Notes: a model not told the origin generated them from the letters alone. A DNA stretch of 64,000 nt from Kitasatospora fiedleri (GCF_948472415.1 NZ_OX419519.1:6415001-6479000), one strand, 5' to 3'; shown: positions 25,606 through 34,997, counted from the first letter of the stretch. Numbers and translations are program-made.

Positions 25606-26670
25606 CTACCGGCCGAGCGCCTCGGCGGCCAGCGCGGTGCCCTTGAGCCGGGCGTCGATCTTGGCGAAGGCGGTCTCGCGGGAGGTGGAGGTGTCGTCGG
25701 CGAACGGGGCGAAGCCGCAGTCGTCGCAGGTGCCGAGCTGGTCCACCGGGAGGTGGCGGGCGGCGGTCAGGACCCGGTCGCGGACCTCCTCCGGGGTCTC
25801 CACCCGGGGGTCGATCGGGTCGGTCACGCCGACGAACACCCGGACGCCCGGGCGGAGGTGCGCGGCGATGACGCCCAGCACCCGCTCCGGGTCGGCCTCC
25901 CCGGCGAGCTGGACGTAGAAGTTGCCGACCTCCAACTGGAAGAGGGTGGGCAGCAGTTCGGCGTAGTCGACGTCCAGGCTGTGGGTGGAGTCCCGGTCCC
26001 CGCCGGGGCAGGTGTGCACGCCGATCCGGGCCCGCTCGGCCTCGGTGAAGCGTTCCAGCACCCGGTTGTTGAGGGCGACGAAGTCCTTCAGCAGGCCGCC
26101 GCTGGGGTCGAGCTTGAGCGACAGCCGGGCCTCGGTGAAGTCGAGTTGGACGGCGTGCGCCCCGCCCTCCAGGCAGCCGCGGATGTCGGCCTCGGCCTCG
26201 TCGGCCAAGTCCCGCAGGAAGTCCTCGCGCGGGTAGCCGTCGATGCCGTCCGCCGGGTAGAGCAGGCTGAGCGCGGACGGGGCGATCACCGCCTGCTTCA
26301 CCGGCAGCCGGGTGTGCCGGCGGGCCTCGCGCAGGTACTCGGCGGCCCGCACCCGGTAGCGGAACGGGCCGGCGGTCAGGACGGGCAGTTCGCGGGTGTG
26401 GCCGTCCGCGAACGGGATGATCGCACCACCGGGCGCGAGCGAGTCGAGGCCGGCCACCGGGTAGGTGAGGAAGCTGGGCTTGGCCTGCTCGCCGTCGACC
26501 AGGACCGGGCTCCCCAGTTCGGCCAGCCGGGCGAGGGTGTCGGCGGTCGCGGCCTCCTGGTGCTTGGCCAGTTCGGCGTCGTCGATCCGGCCGGCGGCAT
26601 GGTCGGTGAGGGCGTTCAGCAGGGTGCGCGGGCGCGGAAGGGAACCGATCGCCTCGGTGGGAATGGTCAT
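25606..26670 (-). CDS. MetE-like cobalamin-independent methionine synthase family protein
   Basis: A 354-residue protein equivalent to the C-terminal catalytic half of MetE. The zinc ligands are probably His and Cys in GVHTCPGGD and Cys in LGTCDDCGFAPF. The N-terminus reads TEAIGSLPRPRTLL, as in the short 'methionine synthase II' proteins. It lacks the N-terminal MetE half, so the methyl donor may not be methyltetrahydrofolate-polyglutamate. Methyl transfer to homocysteine or a related thiol is likely. I see no riboswitch in the 183 bp upstream. Confidence 0.85.
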   Translation of the reverse strand: MTIPTEAIGSLPRPRTLLNALTDHAAGRIDDAELAKHQEAATADTLARLAELGSPVLVDGEQAKPSFLTYPVAGLDSLAPGGAIIPFADGHTRELPVLTAGPFRYRVRAAEYLREARRHTRLPVKQAVIAPSALSLLYPADGIDGYPREDFLRDLADEAEADIRGCLEGGAHAVQLDFTEARLSLKLDPSGGLLKDFVALNNRVLERFTEAERARIGVHTCPGGDRDSTHSLDVDYAELLPTLFQLEVGNFYVQLAGEADPERVLGVIAAHLRPGVRVFVGVTDPIDPRVETPEEVRDRVLTAARHLPVDQLGTCDDCGFAPFADDTSTSRETAFAKIDARLKGTALAAEALGR

Positions 26671-26853
26671 GATCCGGACCTTAGGAAGCCCGCGCGGACC
26701 GGCACAAGGGGGCGCGCGAGGCGCGTGAGCGTCCCAAGTGCGCTGCTGAGGAAGGAATGTGACGCTGCTTCACCGTATCGAGCGAGATTGCCGGACCGGG
26801 GGAGTGGGCAGGCGGCCCGGCCCGGCCCGGAGGTTCCGTCCTCGGTTCCGTCC

Positions 26854-28377
26854 TCAGTGTCGTTCGCGGTCGCTCAGCCAGTCGCGGAGGGAGGGGAGCC
26901 GCACGGTCGGCGCGTCCGGGACGAGCAGCGGCAGGCGGACCTCCAGGCGGCAGCCGGGGCGGTCCGGCCGGTCGGTGGCCAGGACCGATCCGCGGTGCAG
27001 CGCGGCCTGCTGGGCGACCAGGGTCAGGCCGAGACCGGACCCCGGGCTGTCCGGGCGGCGGTGGAAGCGGTGGAAGACGGCGGCGCGTTCGGCGAGCGGG
27101 ATGCCCGGCCCGGTGTCGTCCACGGTGAGCCGGACGGTGCCGTCCCCGACGCGCAGCCGGACGGTCACCTCGGCGGTGCGGTCGGCGTCCGGGGCGGCGT
27201 CCGGGCTGGTGCCCGGGGCGTCGTTCCGGCTGGCCCCACGGCCGTGCGCGGCGGCGCGGCCGTGCACGGCGGCGTTGCCCAGCAGGTTGGCGAGCAGGAT
27301 GCGCAGCCCCGCGTCCCAGCCGAACACCCGTACCTCGGAGGGGATTTCGCCGATCCGGAAGGCGGTGTCCGGGTGGCGACGGGCGGCCTCGGCGACCGCG
27401 GTGTCCACCAGCTCCGCGAGGTCGACCGGCCCGAACGCGGAGAGCTCCACCAGATCGCCCCGGGCCAGGGCCGACAGCGCGCTCAGCAGGTCCAGCATCC
27501 GGGCGTGGTCCTGCTGCAACTCGGCCAGTACCTCGGCCCGTTCGCCCGCCGGGAGGTCCGGGTGCGCGACCAGCACGTCCAGGTTGGTGCGCAGGCTCAT
27601 CAGCGGGGTGCGCAGCTCGTGCGAGGCCGCCGAGGAGAACGACCGGGCGGTGTCCAGGGCCTGCGCGGTGCGGTCCGCCTGCTCGTCGTACCGGGACAGC
27701 AACAGGGCGATCGCGGAGGAGAGTTCGTCGACCTCGGCGGTGCCCGTCCGGGCGTGCGCGAACGCCGCGTGCCCTGCCCGCGGGTCCAGGACGGCCGCCC
27801 GGCGGCCCAGCCGGCGCAGCGGCAGGGTGGCCCGCTCGGCCAGCCCGAACCCGATCAGCCCCGAGAGCGGCGCCGCGACCAGTGCCACCAGCAGCACGCG
27901 CCGCCGAACCGCCCGCAGCTCGTCCGCGGGCTCCCCGGCCGGGGCCAGCACCCACAGCGTCCCGGCGGTGCTCCCGCCGCCCACCTGCACCGCCAGCACC
28001 CGCCAGGCCGATCCGCCCTGGCGGACCGTCACCGCGCCCCCGCTCGGGGCGGCCGGGAGCCGCGCCGGGTCGTCCGGCTGCGAGCCCGCCGAGAGCAGCA
28101 CCGTGCCGTCGGCGGCGACCACCCGCACGCCCGCGTCCAGCGCCGCGTCCAGCAGCTTGCGCTGCTGGTTCTGCTCGACCTTCGGGCGGTTCCGGCTGTC
28201 GGCCGCGAGCAGCGCCCGGACGTTCGGCAGGACGGCCGCCGCCCGGGCGCCCAACCGGTCGTCCTGGCGGCGGTGCAGGTCCGCCCCGACCAGCGGCAGC
28301 AGCAGCAGCCCGGCCGCCGCCACCAGCAGCGGCACCAGCACGGCCGCCCCGAGCGCGATCCTGGTCGACAGCCTCAC
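26854..28377 (-). CDS. two-component sensor histidine kinase
   Basis: A 507-residue membrane kinase. It has a transmembrane segment at residues 7-29, an extracytoplasmic sensor of about 130 residues, a second segment near 165-185 and a HAMP-like linker. The H-box is FSSAASHELRTPLMSLR and the ATPase domain has NLLGNAAVHG, DDTGPGIP and GSGLGLTLV. A variable insert (RGASRNDAPGTSPDAAPDAD) lies inside the ATPase lid. The start is GTG 28377, overlapping the regulator stop (GTGA). Signal unknown. Confidence 0.93.
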   Translation of the reverse strand: MRLSTRIALGAAVLVPLLVAAAGLLLLPLVGADLHRRQDDRLGARAAAVLPNVRALLAADSRNRPKVEQNQQRKLLDAALDAGVRVVAADGTVLLSAGSQPDDPARLPAAPSGGAVTVRQGGSAWRVLAVQVGGGSTAGTLWVLAPAGEPADELRAVRRRVLLVALVAAPLSGLIGFGLAERATLPLRRLGRRAAVLDPRAGHAAFAHARTGTAEVDELSSAIALLLSRYDEQADRTAQALDTARSFSSAASHELRTPLMSLRTNLDVLVAHPDLPAGERAEVLAELQQDHARMLDLLSALSALARGDLVELSAFGPVDLAELVDTAVAEAARRHPDTAFRIGEIPSEVRVFGWDAGLRILLANLLGNAAVHGRAAAHGRGASRNDAPGTSPDAAPDADRTAEVTVRLRVGDGTVRLTVDDTGPGIPLAERAAVFHRFHRRPDSPGSGLGLTLVAQQAALHRGSVLATDRPDRPGCRLEVRLPLLVPDAPTVRLPSLRDWLSDRERH

Positions 28378-29072
28378 CGTCCCGCCCCGCCCTCGTCCGG
28401 CGCCCGCAGCACGAAGCCCACCCCGCGCACCGTGTGCAGCACCCGGGGGCGGCCGTCGGCCTCCAACTTCCGCCGCAGGTACGAGACGAAGGTGTCCACG
28501 GCGTCGCTGCGCACCTCGAAGTCGTAGCCCCAGACCCGGTCCAGCAGCACCTCCCGGGAGAGCACCAGTCCGGCGTTCCGGGCGAGTTGGGCGAGCAGCT
28601 CGAACTCCCGCCTGGTCAGCCGGAGTTCGCTCTCCGCCCAGAACGCCTGGCGGGTCTCCGGGTGCATCCGCAGCGGCCCGACCCGGATCAGGTCCGCGGA
28701 CTGCGGCGGGCGGCGGCGCAGCAGCGCGTGCAGCCGCAGCACCAGCTCCTCCAGCGCGAACGGCTTCACCAGGTAGTCGTCCGCGCCCGCCTGCAACCCG
28801 GCCACCCGGTCGGCGAGCTCGTCCAGCGCGGAGAGCATCAGCACCGGGGTGTCGTCCGCCCGCGCCCGCAGCGTCCGGCACACCTCCGTCCCCGACAGCC
28901 CCGGCATCCCCACGTCCAGCACCAGCACGTCCGGCGGCTCCTCGGCCACCGCCGCCAACGCGCCGGCGCCGTCCGCCGCCGTCGAGACCCGGAACCCGCT
29001 CAGCCGCAGCCCGCGCTCCAGGCTCCGCCGGATCGCCGCGTCGTCGTCCACCACCAGCACCCGCCCGGCCAC
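28374..29072 (-). CDS. OmpR-family response regulator
   Basis: A 232-residue regulator with a receiver domain (phospho-Asp in VLVLDVGMPG, Lys in YLVKPF) and a C-terminal winged helix ending in YLRRKLEADGRPRVLHTVRGVGF... of the OmpR/PhoB class. I prefer GTG 29072, which has GGAGGTGGGG upstream, over a GTG ten codons earlier. It is translationally coupled to the histidine kinase, so they are partners. No other target is evident nearby. Confidence 0.93.
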   Translation of the reverse strand: MAGRVLVVDDDAAIRRSLERGLRLSGFRVSTAADGAGALAAVAEEPPDVLVLDVGMPGLSGTEVCRTLRARADDTPVLMLSALDELADRVAGLQAGADDYLVKPFALEELVLRLHALLRRRPPQSADLIRVGPLRMHPETRQAFWAESELRLTRREFELLAQLARNAGLVLSREVLLDRVWGYDFEVRSDAVDTFVSYLRRKLEADGRPRVLHTVRGVGFVLRAPDEGGAGR

Positions 29073-29177
29073 TCGCCCCACCTCCACCGCCGACTGTCGC
29101 ACAGGAGACCGCGCGGAGGAGGGGAGGGGTCCCGGTGGTCGGCGGGTGGTAGTGGGTGGGCGGCGGTCGGTGGGCGG

Positions 29178-29594
29178 TTACGGCTCGTCGTGCCAGGAGA
29201 AGGCGGTGATGCGCCAGCCGTCCGGGGTGCGGGCGAACTGGAAGGTCTTGGTGCCGCCGCCGACGTACGGTTCGCCGTTCAGCAGGCCGGACTTGCGGTA
29301 GCTGCCGATCCGGCAGGCCACGCCGTCGGCGATCTCGGTGCGCTCGTCGACCTCCCACTCGTGGAAGTCGGTCAACTGCCCTTCGGAGAGCAGCAGTTCG
29401 CGCGGAGCGATGAACTCCTCGACGCCGTACACGACGTAGCGGGGCGCCGTCACCACGATCACCCCGCCGGGCAGCATCAGCCGCCGCAACCGCCCGACGT
29501 CGGCGGCCCCGCCGTCCCGGTTGTCGAACGCGCCGAAGAACTCGGCGGTCAGCCGGTCGAGTTCGGCCTTGACGGTGGAGACGCCCTCGGACAT
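29178..29594 (-). CDS. NTF2-like/SnoaL-type protein
   Basis: A 138-residue protein with an NTF2-like fold pattern: helical N-terminus VKAELDRLTAEFFGAFDNRDG, then strands ending in TKTFQFARTPDGWRITAFSWHDE. Such proteins may be small enzymes or binding proteins. No catalytic residues can be named. The start is ATG 29594, where homology begins. Divergent from the VOC gene across about 100 bp. Confidence 0.75.
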   Translation of the reverse strand: MSEGVSTVKAELDRLTAEFFGAFDNRDGGAADVGRLRRLMLPGGVIVVTAPRYVVYGVEEFIAPRELLLSEGQLTDFHEWEVDERTEIADGVACRIGSYRKSGLLNGEPYVGGGTKTFQFARTPDGWRITAFSWHDEP

Positions 29595-29697
29595 GGACCG
29601 CACCGTAACACCGCACCCCGCGCCCCCGCCGCGCGGGCCGGAGGGCCGGGCGGGAATCGGGTTGCCGGTCCCACCCCGGCGGTCGAGAATCCGGGTC

Positions 29698-30066
29698 ATG
29701 ACTTCCGTGATCAGGCACGTGACCATTGACAGCCTCGACCCGTACCGCCTCGCCTCGTTCTGGTCGGAGGTGCTGGGGCAGCCGCTGCACGAGGACGACT
29801 TCCCGGGAGACCCGCAGGCGCTGATCGAGGGCGCCGGGCTGCTGTTCGTGACCGTGCCGGAGGGCAAGGCGGGGAAGAACCGGATTCACTTCGACCTCCA
29901 GCCGCAGGGACGGACCAGGGACGAGGAGGTCGAGCGGCTGATCGCGCTGGGCGCGGTACAGGTGGACGACCAGCGGCGCCCGGACGGCACGGGTTGGGTG
30001 GTGCTGGCCGACATCGAGGGAAACGAGTTCTGCGTCGAACGCAGCGCGGCCGAACGCGCGGCCTGA
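29698..30066 (+). CDS. VOC-family (glyoxalase-like) protein
   Basis: A 122-residue single VOC module: VTIDSLDPYRLASFWSEVLG at the N-terminus and VLADIEGNEFCVER at the C-terminus with the conserved Glu. It belongs to the glyoxalase-like domain group common in actinobacteria; members may be resistance proteins or have unknown enzymatic roles. The start is ATG 29698 with only a weak ribosome binding site. Confidence 0.85.
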   Translation: MTSVIRHVTIDSLDPYRLASFWSEVLGQPLHEDDFPGDPQALIEGAGLLFVTVPEGKAGKNRIHFDLQPQGRTRDEEVERLIALGAVQVDDQRRPDGTGWVVLADIEGNEFCVERSAAERAA

Positions 30067-30418
30067 CGCCCCGGCGGCGGGCGGGGCGGTGCGCGGTGAG
30101 CGGGCTGCGCGGCTGCCCGGTGGGCGCTGGCGGGCACATCATCGGATGAGCGGTGGTATCCGCCGGGAGAGGGAACGGCCGACGGTTCTGCGCCGTCCGG
30201 ACCTGGGGTTCCAGCAGACTCGTGCCGTCGGCGGCCGGTCCGTCCTGGTGGGCGGTTGACGCGTGCTCCGGCGGGAAGTTGACGTGCGTCCCGGGCGGTC
30301 GGGCGGGGCGCGTCCTCCGGCGACCCGTCGATCCGGGCGTGTCCGCGGTCGGCCCCGCCCGTGTCCGGCGTTCCCGGGCGCGGTGCCCACGCACGCGAAC
30401 GGACCGGAGGATTCCGCC
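30067..30418 (+). other. 352-bp intergenic region before the terpene synthase gene
   Basis: I see no credible gene. The first 30 bases hold a short GCCCCG-N8-CGGGGC hairpin that may terminate the VOC transcript. The rest should contain the terpene synthase promoter, but I find no convincing -35/-10 pair. GGACCGGAGG at 30401-30410 is the ribosome binding site. Confidence 0.4.
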
Positions 30419-31432
30419 ATGAGCCGAGCCACCGCGCAGCGCCTCCCGGTCGGGCCGTCCGCCGGGCCACTGGGCGCGCTGCTCGACCGGATTCCGTCCC
30501 CCGCGCCGCACCCGTACGCCGACGCGCTGCGCGAAGAACTCGCGCACTGGCTGGCCGGCACCGGCCTGCTCGACCACGAGGGCACCCAACGCCTGTTGGA
30601 GCAGGGACACTTGGAGCTGGCGTCCCGCTGCTGGGGCGACCTCCCGGCCGGGCCGGGGCTGCGGACCGCCACCCAGTGGCTGCTGCTCGGCTGGATTCTC
30701 GACGACCACTTCGACCGGCACTGGCTCGGCGACCCGTCCGACGAGGCCGACCGCACCGTCCGTGAACTCGCCGCCCTGCTCGCCCCGGAACTCGCCCCCG
30801 ACGCCGCCGCGCCCGCCCCGCGGACCGTCCTGGCCCGGGCCTTCCGCACCCTCTGGCAGGACAGCGTCGCCCTCACCGGACCGGCCTGGCGGGCCCGTCA
30901 GACCGCCGACTTCCGCTGCTACCTGGAGAGTTCGCTCGAATTCCTGCGGCTGCGCGGCGCCACCCCCACCGTGCCGCAGTACCTCTCCCACCGCGACCGG
31001 GGCGGCGCCACCCGCTGCGCGGCCGGCACGGTCGAGCTGGCGCACCGCCTCGACCTGCCCGAGCAGTTCCACCACCATCCCCAACTCGTCGACCTGCGCA
31101 ACCGGTTCGACCACCTGGTCGGCTGGGCCAACGACCTCTGCTCGTACCGGACCGAGACCGCCACCGGCCACGGCAACAACCTGCTGTCCGCGCTGGAGGT
31201 GCACGAGCGGCTGCCGCAGGCCGCCGCGGCCGCCCAGGTGGCCGCGCTCTGCGGGGCCGAACTCACCACCCTGGAGTTCCTGGCCGAGGGCATCGCCCGG
31301 GGCTCCCACTGGCCGCCGCCGGTGCGCTGCTACGTCCGGGCGCTGGTCCGGTTCGCGCACGCGCTGCTGCACTGGATGGCCACCACCGTCCGCTACCGCC
31401 CCGAGGCGGTGCCGCTGCCCCGGGCCCGCTGA
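30419..31432 (+). CDS. class I terpene synthase
   Basis: A 337-residue ionisation-type terpene cyclase. The metal-binding motifs are intact: DDHFD in LLLGWILDDHFDRHW (DDxxD type) and NDLCSYRTE in the NSE position (NDxxSxxxE). A diphosphate-sensor Arg is plausible in RGGATRCAAG and there is a C-terminal RY pair in TTVRYRPEA. These support a functional mono- or sesquiterpene synthase using Mg2+ and GPP or FPP. It does not look like geosmin, 2-methylisoborneol or epi-isozizaene synthase from the parts I know. It is orphan: no P450, prenyl transferase or methyltransferase flanks it. Confidence 0.88.
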   Translation: MSRATAQRLPVGPSAGPLGALLDRIPSPAPHPYADALREELAHWLAGTGLLDHEGTQRLLEQGHLELASRCWGDLPAGPGLRTATQWLLLGWILDDHFDRHWLGDPSDEADRTVRELAALLAPELAPDAAAPAPRTVLARAFRTLWQDSVALTGPAWRARQTADFRCYLESSLEFLRLRGATPTVPQYLSHRDRGGATRCAAGTVELAHRLDLPEQFHHHPQLVDLRNRFDHLVGWANDLCSYRTETATGHGNNLLSALEVHERLPQAAAAAQVAALCGAELTTLEFLAEGIARGSHWPPPVRCYVRALVRFAHALLHWMATTVRYRPEAVPLPRAR

Positions 31433-31440
31433 GCCCCGTC

Positions 31441-31488
31441 CGCCCCCGCTCCCGTCCGCCCCCGCTCCCGTCCGCCCCCGCTCCCGTC
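31441..31488. repeat. 16-bp tandem repeat, three exact copies
   Basis: CGCCCCCGCTCCCGTC three times in succession immediately after the terpene synthase stop, followed by a partial unit. It may act as a Rho-like unstructured C-rich site; function unknown. Confidence 0.85.
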
Positions 31489-31593
31489 CGTCCGTGCGCG
31501 GGTGGCCGGAACCGCGCGGTGGCGGGCGCGCGTCCCTCCCGGTGAACGGGCGCGGGTGGTTGCCCGTCACGGCGCGGGGGCAGGAGAACGGAC

Positions 31594-31860
31594 ATGGGAA
31601 TCGTCAGCTGGATCATCCTCGGGCTCCTCGCGGGAGCCGTCGCGAAGCTCCTGCTGCCCGGCAAGGACCCGGGCGGCATCATCGTCACCACCCTGATCGG
31701 CATCGCCGGTTCCTTCATCGGCGGCTGGCTCTCCTCGAAGCTCCTGCACAGGTCCGTGAACGTGCACTTCTTCGACCTGCCGACCTGGATCTCCGCGATC
31801 GCGGGCGCCCTCGTCCTGCTGATCGCCTACCGCCTGGTGTTCGGCAGGTCCCGCGACTGA
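31594..31860 (+). CDS. GlsB/YeaQ/YmgE-family membrane protein
   Basis: An 88-residue protein with three hydrophobic segments and the signature LAGAVAKLLLPGKDPGGIIV near the N-terminus. The old name 'transglycosylase-associated' is not supported by an activity; members are often stress-induced. A paralogue of similar length lies at 59195-59482 in this window. ATG 31594 is preceded by CAGGAGAACGG. Confidence 0.9.
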   Translation: MGIVSWIILGLLAGAVAKLLLPGKDPGGIIVTTLIGIAGSFIGGWLSSKLLHRSVNVHFFDLPTWISAIAGALVLLIAYRLVFGRSRD

Positions 31861-32525
31861 CCGGGCCGTCCACGGCTGACCGGCGCCCCTGTCCGCTCGG
31901 CGCGGCGGCAGGGGCTCCGGCGCGTCCGGCCACGTTCAGCCACGTCCGGCCACGTCCCGCCGTGAGCGCCGTGGCCGCCCGGGACGCCCGGGGTGCCCGG
32001 GCCACCCGGGACGCCCGGGGCGCCCGCAGGCGGGGCCGTCCGACCGGTACCAAAGGCTGATCCGCGGTCACCCATCGGGCGGGGTTCGCTCGATCGTGGG
32101 CGATTCGTGCTGCCGAACCGCCCCCGTGGGTCCAAGGTGGGAGCAGGACGCACTCGGAAGACCGCGTCCCGCTCGCCGCACCAGGCCCGGAGCGGTGCGC
32201 GCGCCCCGGTAGATTCCGTCCGCCGGGCGCGCGCCCCCCGACCCGTCGCGGCGCGCCGAGCGGCAGGCCACCTCGCAGGGAGCCGAACCGATCTTCTAGG
32301 CTCGCTCAGGTCCCCTGCCCCGGTGCCCGTCCGCGCCGAGGAACGGAGACCCACGTCCCCGGGCCCCGGGCCGAGCCGGAGCCGCGGACCGAGCGAGGAG
32401 GACGAAGTGTTGCCCAGTCCCAGGCCGCCCCGTACACCGCGACCGAGCCCGACGCCGCGCAGGACCCGCCGGACGCCCGTCCCGCCGATACCACCGGGCG
32501 CCCCGCGGCCCGCCGGGGGTGAACG
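31861..32525 (+). other. 665-bp region before the M20 peptidase gene
   Basis: No full gene. 31970-32045 is a run of imperfect repeats around GGGACGCCCGG. A Streptomyces-like -10, TAGGCT (32296-32301), lies about 230 bp before the peptidase start. A small ORF at 32407-32529 (40 codons, Pro/Arg-rich) begins with GTG after a good GAGGAGG site and its TGA overlaps the peptidase GTG (GTGA), so it could be a coupling leader. However, another frame of the same stretch has the more typical third-position G/C bias, so I do not call it a gene. Confidence 0.4.
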
Positions 32526-33845
32526 GTGAGCCCGCATACCGTGGCCCCCGAGCCGCACCCCGCCGAGCCGCATCCCGACGGAGCCCCCGCGGCCGCTCCC
32601 GCCCCCGCTGGAACCTCCGCGCCGCCCGCCGCGGACACCGCCGAACCGCCCGCCGCCGCACCGGCGGTGACCCCCACCGCCGCCCTGCCCGGCCTCCCGC
32701 GCACCCTCGCCGCCCGGGCCCGCACCCTCACCGCGGCCGTCCGCAAGCGCTGCGCCGACCTGGCCCGGATCGAGTCCCCGTCCGGCGACGCCGCCCGGCT
32801 CGACTCCCTCGCCGAAGAACTCGCCGCCGGTTACGCGGCGACCGGCGCCACCGCCGTCCGGCAGCGCTGCGAGCACGGCGACCACCTCGTCCTCGACTGG
32901 CCCGGCCAGCAGGAGGACCTCCCGCACCTGCTGGTGGTCGGCCACCACGACACGGTGTGGCCGGTCGGCACCCTCGCCGACTGGCCGGTCGAGGAGCGCG
33001 ACGGACGGCTCACCGGCCCCGGCATCCTCGACATGAAGGGCGGACTCGCCCTGCTGGAAGGCGCGTTCGCGCTCCTCGCCGACCTCGGGCAGCGCCCGCA
33101 CCGCCCGGTCCGGATGGTGATCGTCTCGGACGAGGAGGTCGGCAGCCCCGACGGCCGCCGCCAGGTCGAACGCCACCTGCGCGGCGCCGCCGCCGTCCTC
33201 GGCCTCGAACCCGGCCACCCCGACGGCCGCCTCAAGACCGCCCGCCGCGGCTCCACCCGGGTCCGGCTCACCGTCACTGGGCGCGAGGCCCACGCGGGCA
33301 ACGACGCCGCCGAGGGGCTCTCCGCGATCGACGAGCTCGTCGACCAGCTGATCGCCGTCCGCGGCCTCGCCCGCCAGCCCGGCACCGAACTCAACGCCGG
33401 CCGCATCGACGGCGGAACCCGGGCCAACGTCATCGCCGGGCACGCCGAGGCCGAACTCGGCCTGCGCTTCGCCACCGCCGAGGCCCAGCGCCGCACCCTG
33501 GACACCCTCGCCCACCTCACCGCCAACCGGCCCGGCGCGGACGTCCGCACCGAGGTCCTCTCCAGCCGTCCCGCCTGGCCCGAACGCACCGGCAACCCGC
33601 TGCTGCGCCACGTCCGCTCGCTGGCCGCCGCGCTCGGCCAGCACCTCGACGGCGCCCCCGCCGGCGGGGCGGGCGACACCAACCTGGCCGGTGCGCGCGG
33701 CCTGCCCACCCTGGACGGCCTCGGCGCGGTCGGCGCCGGCCCGCACGCCCGCCACGAGCACCTGCGGGTCGACCAGCTCGGCCCGCGCATCGCCCTGCTG
33801 GCCGCGCTCCTGGCGGTGCCGCTGCCGCGCCTGCGCGAGCGCTGA
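32526..33845 (+). CDS. M20-family metallopeptidase (glutamate carboxypeptidase-like)
   Basis: A 439-residue di-zinc hydrolase of the M20A/carboxypeptidase G2 type. The metal ligands and base are visible: LLVVGHHDTVWPVG, GPGILDMKGG, VSDEEVGS, an Asp/Glu in GLEPGHPDG, and a C-terminal His in HARHEHL. The dimerisation lid lies about residues 235-340 (REAHAGNDAAEG). The first 60 residues are a Pro/Ala-rich extension, so an internal start is possible; no better ribosome binding site is seen. It likely releases C-terminal Glu or cleaves a related amide. No signal peptide. Confidence 0.88.
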   Translation: MSPHTVAPEPHPAEPHPDGAPAAAPAPAGTSAPPAADTAEPPAAAPAVTPTAALPGLPRTLAARARTLTAAVRKRCADLARIESPSGDAARLDSLAEELAAGYAATGATAVRQRCEHGDHLVLDWPGQQEDLPHLLVVGHHDTVWPVGTLADWPVEERDGRLTGPGILDMKGGLALLEGAFALLADLGQRPHRPVRMVIVSDEEVGSPDGRRQVERHLRGAAAVLGLEPGHPDGRLKTARRGSTRVRLTVTGREAHAGNDAAEGLSAIDELVDQLIAVRGLARQPGTELNAGRIDGGTRANVIAGHAEAELGLRFATAEAQRRTLDTLAHLTANRPGADVRTEVLSSRPAWPERTGNPLLRHVRSLAAALGQHLDGAPAGGAGDTNLAGARGLPTLDGLGAVGAGPHARHEHLRVDQLGPRIALLAALLAVPLPRLRER

Positions 33846-33997
33846 CGGGGCACGGCGACGGGACGGCGGGGAACTGCGGCCCGGGCGGCCGTCCCCCCGT
33901 CCCCCCTGGTTCCCCCGCCGTCCCCCCTGCTTCCCCCGCCGTCCCCCTGGTTCCGCGCCCTTGCTTGTCACGGTGCTGTCCCTGTGTACAGAATGGA

Positions 33998-34018
33998 ACC
34001 GACCGAACGGTCAGTCGG
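33998..34018. promoter_or_regulatory. TetR-type operator upstream of paaA
   Basis: ACCGACCGAACGGTCAGTCGG contains a GACCG-AA-CGGTC dyad and ends in CGGTCAGT, resembling the half-site reported for the corynebacterial PaaR regulator (CGGTNAGT). It lies just upstream of the paaA ribosome binding site. Confidence 0.55.
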
Positions 34019-34028
34019 GAGGTGGGCA

Positions 34029-34997
34029 GTGGAGACCAGCACGACGGCGGAGGCGGCGGAGGCGGCGGCGCAGTCGCGGTTCGAGGCGGTGGTGGCCGCC
34101 GATTCGCGGGTGGAGCCCCGGGACTGGATGCCGGAGGCGTACCGGGCGACGCTGGTGCGGCAGATCGCGCAGCACGCCCACTCGGAGATCATCGGGATGC
34201 AGCCGGAGGGCAACTGGCTGACCCGGGCGCCCTCGCTGCGGCGCAAGGCGATCCTGCTCGCCAAGGCCCAGGACGAGGCCGGGCACGGGCTGTACCTGTA
34301 CGCGGCGGCGGAGACACTCGGGGTCGACCGCGCCGAGCTGACCGAGAAGCTGATCGACGGCCGGCAGAAGTACTCCTCGATCTTCAACTACCCGACGCTG
34401 ACCTTCGCGGACGTCGGCGTGATCGGCTGGCTGGTGGACGGCGCGGCGATCTGCAACCAGGTGCCGCTGTGCCGGTGCAGCTACGGCCCGTACGCCCGGG
34501 CGATGGTGCGGATCTGCAAGGAGGAGTCCTTCCACCAGCGGCAGGGCTACGAGCTGCTGATGACGCTGATGGCCGGGACGGACGCGCAGCGCGCCATGGT
34601 GCAGGACGCGGTGGACCGCTGGTGGTGGCCCTCGCTGATGATGTTCGGGCCGCCGGACGGGGCCTCGCCCAACAGCGAGCGCTCGATGGCCTGGCGGATC
34701 AAGCGGCACAGCAACGACGAGCTGCGCCAGCGCTTCGTCGACATGACCGTCCCGCAGGCCGAGCACCTGGGCGTGACGCTGCCCGACCCGGCGCTGGCCT
34801 GGAACGAGGAGCGCGGCGGCTGGGACTTCGGCGAGCCGGACTGGTCGGAGCTCCAGCAGGTGATCAAGGGCGGCGGCCCGTGCAACGCCCAGCGGATCGA
34901 GCGGCGCCGGGCGGCCCACGACGACGGCGCGTGGGTGCGCGAGGCGGCCACCGCGTACGCGGCCAAGCGGGCCGCACGGGAAGGGAGTTCGGGATGA
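34029..34997 (+). CDS. paaA: 1,2-phenylacetyl-CoA epoxidase, catalytic subunit A
   Basis: A 322-residue di-iron oxygenase subunit that epoxidises phenylacetyl-CoA, the first ring-attack step of aerobic phenylacetate degradation. Carboxylate/His iron ligands appear in AKAQDEAGHGLYLY (ExxH) and in CKEESFHQRQGYELL (ExxH). The start is GTG 34029 behind GGGAGGTGGG; a longer frame from 33984 would cover the operator. First gene of paaABCDE, with paaB overlapping by four bases. Confidence 0.96.
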   Translation: METSTTAEAAEAAAQSRFEAVVAADSRVEPRDWMPEAYRATLVRQIAQHAHSEIIGMQPEGNWLTRAPSLRRKAILLAKAQDEAGHGLYLYAAAETLGVDRAELTEKLIDGRQKYSSIFNYPTLTFADVGVIGWLVDGAAICNQVPLCRCSYGPYARAMVRICKEESFHQRQGYELLMTLMAGTDAQRAMVQDAVDRWWWPSLMMFGPPDGASPNSERSMAWRIKRHSNDELRQRFVDMTVPQAEHLGVTLPDPALAWNEERGGWDFGEPDWSELQQVIKGGGPCNAQRIERRRAAHDDGAWVREAATAYAAKRAAREGSSG

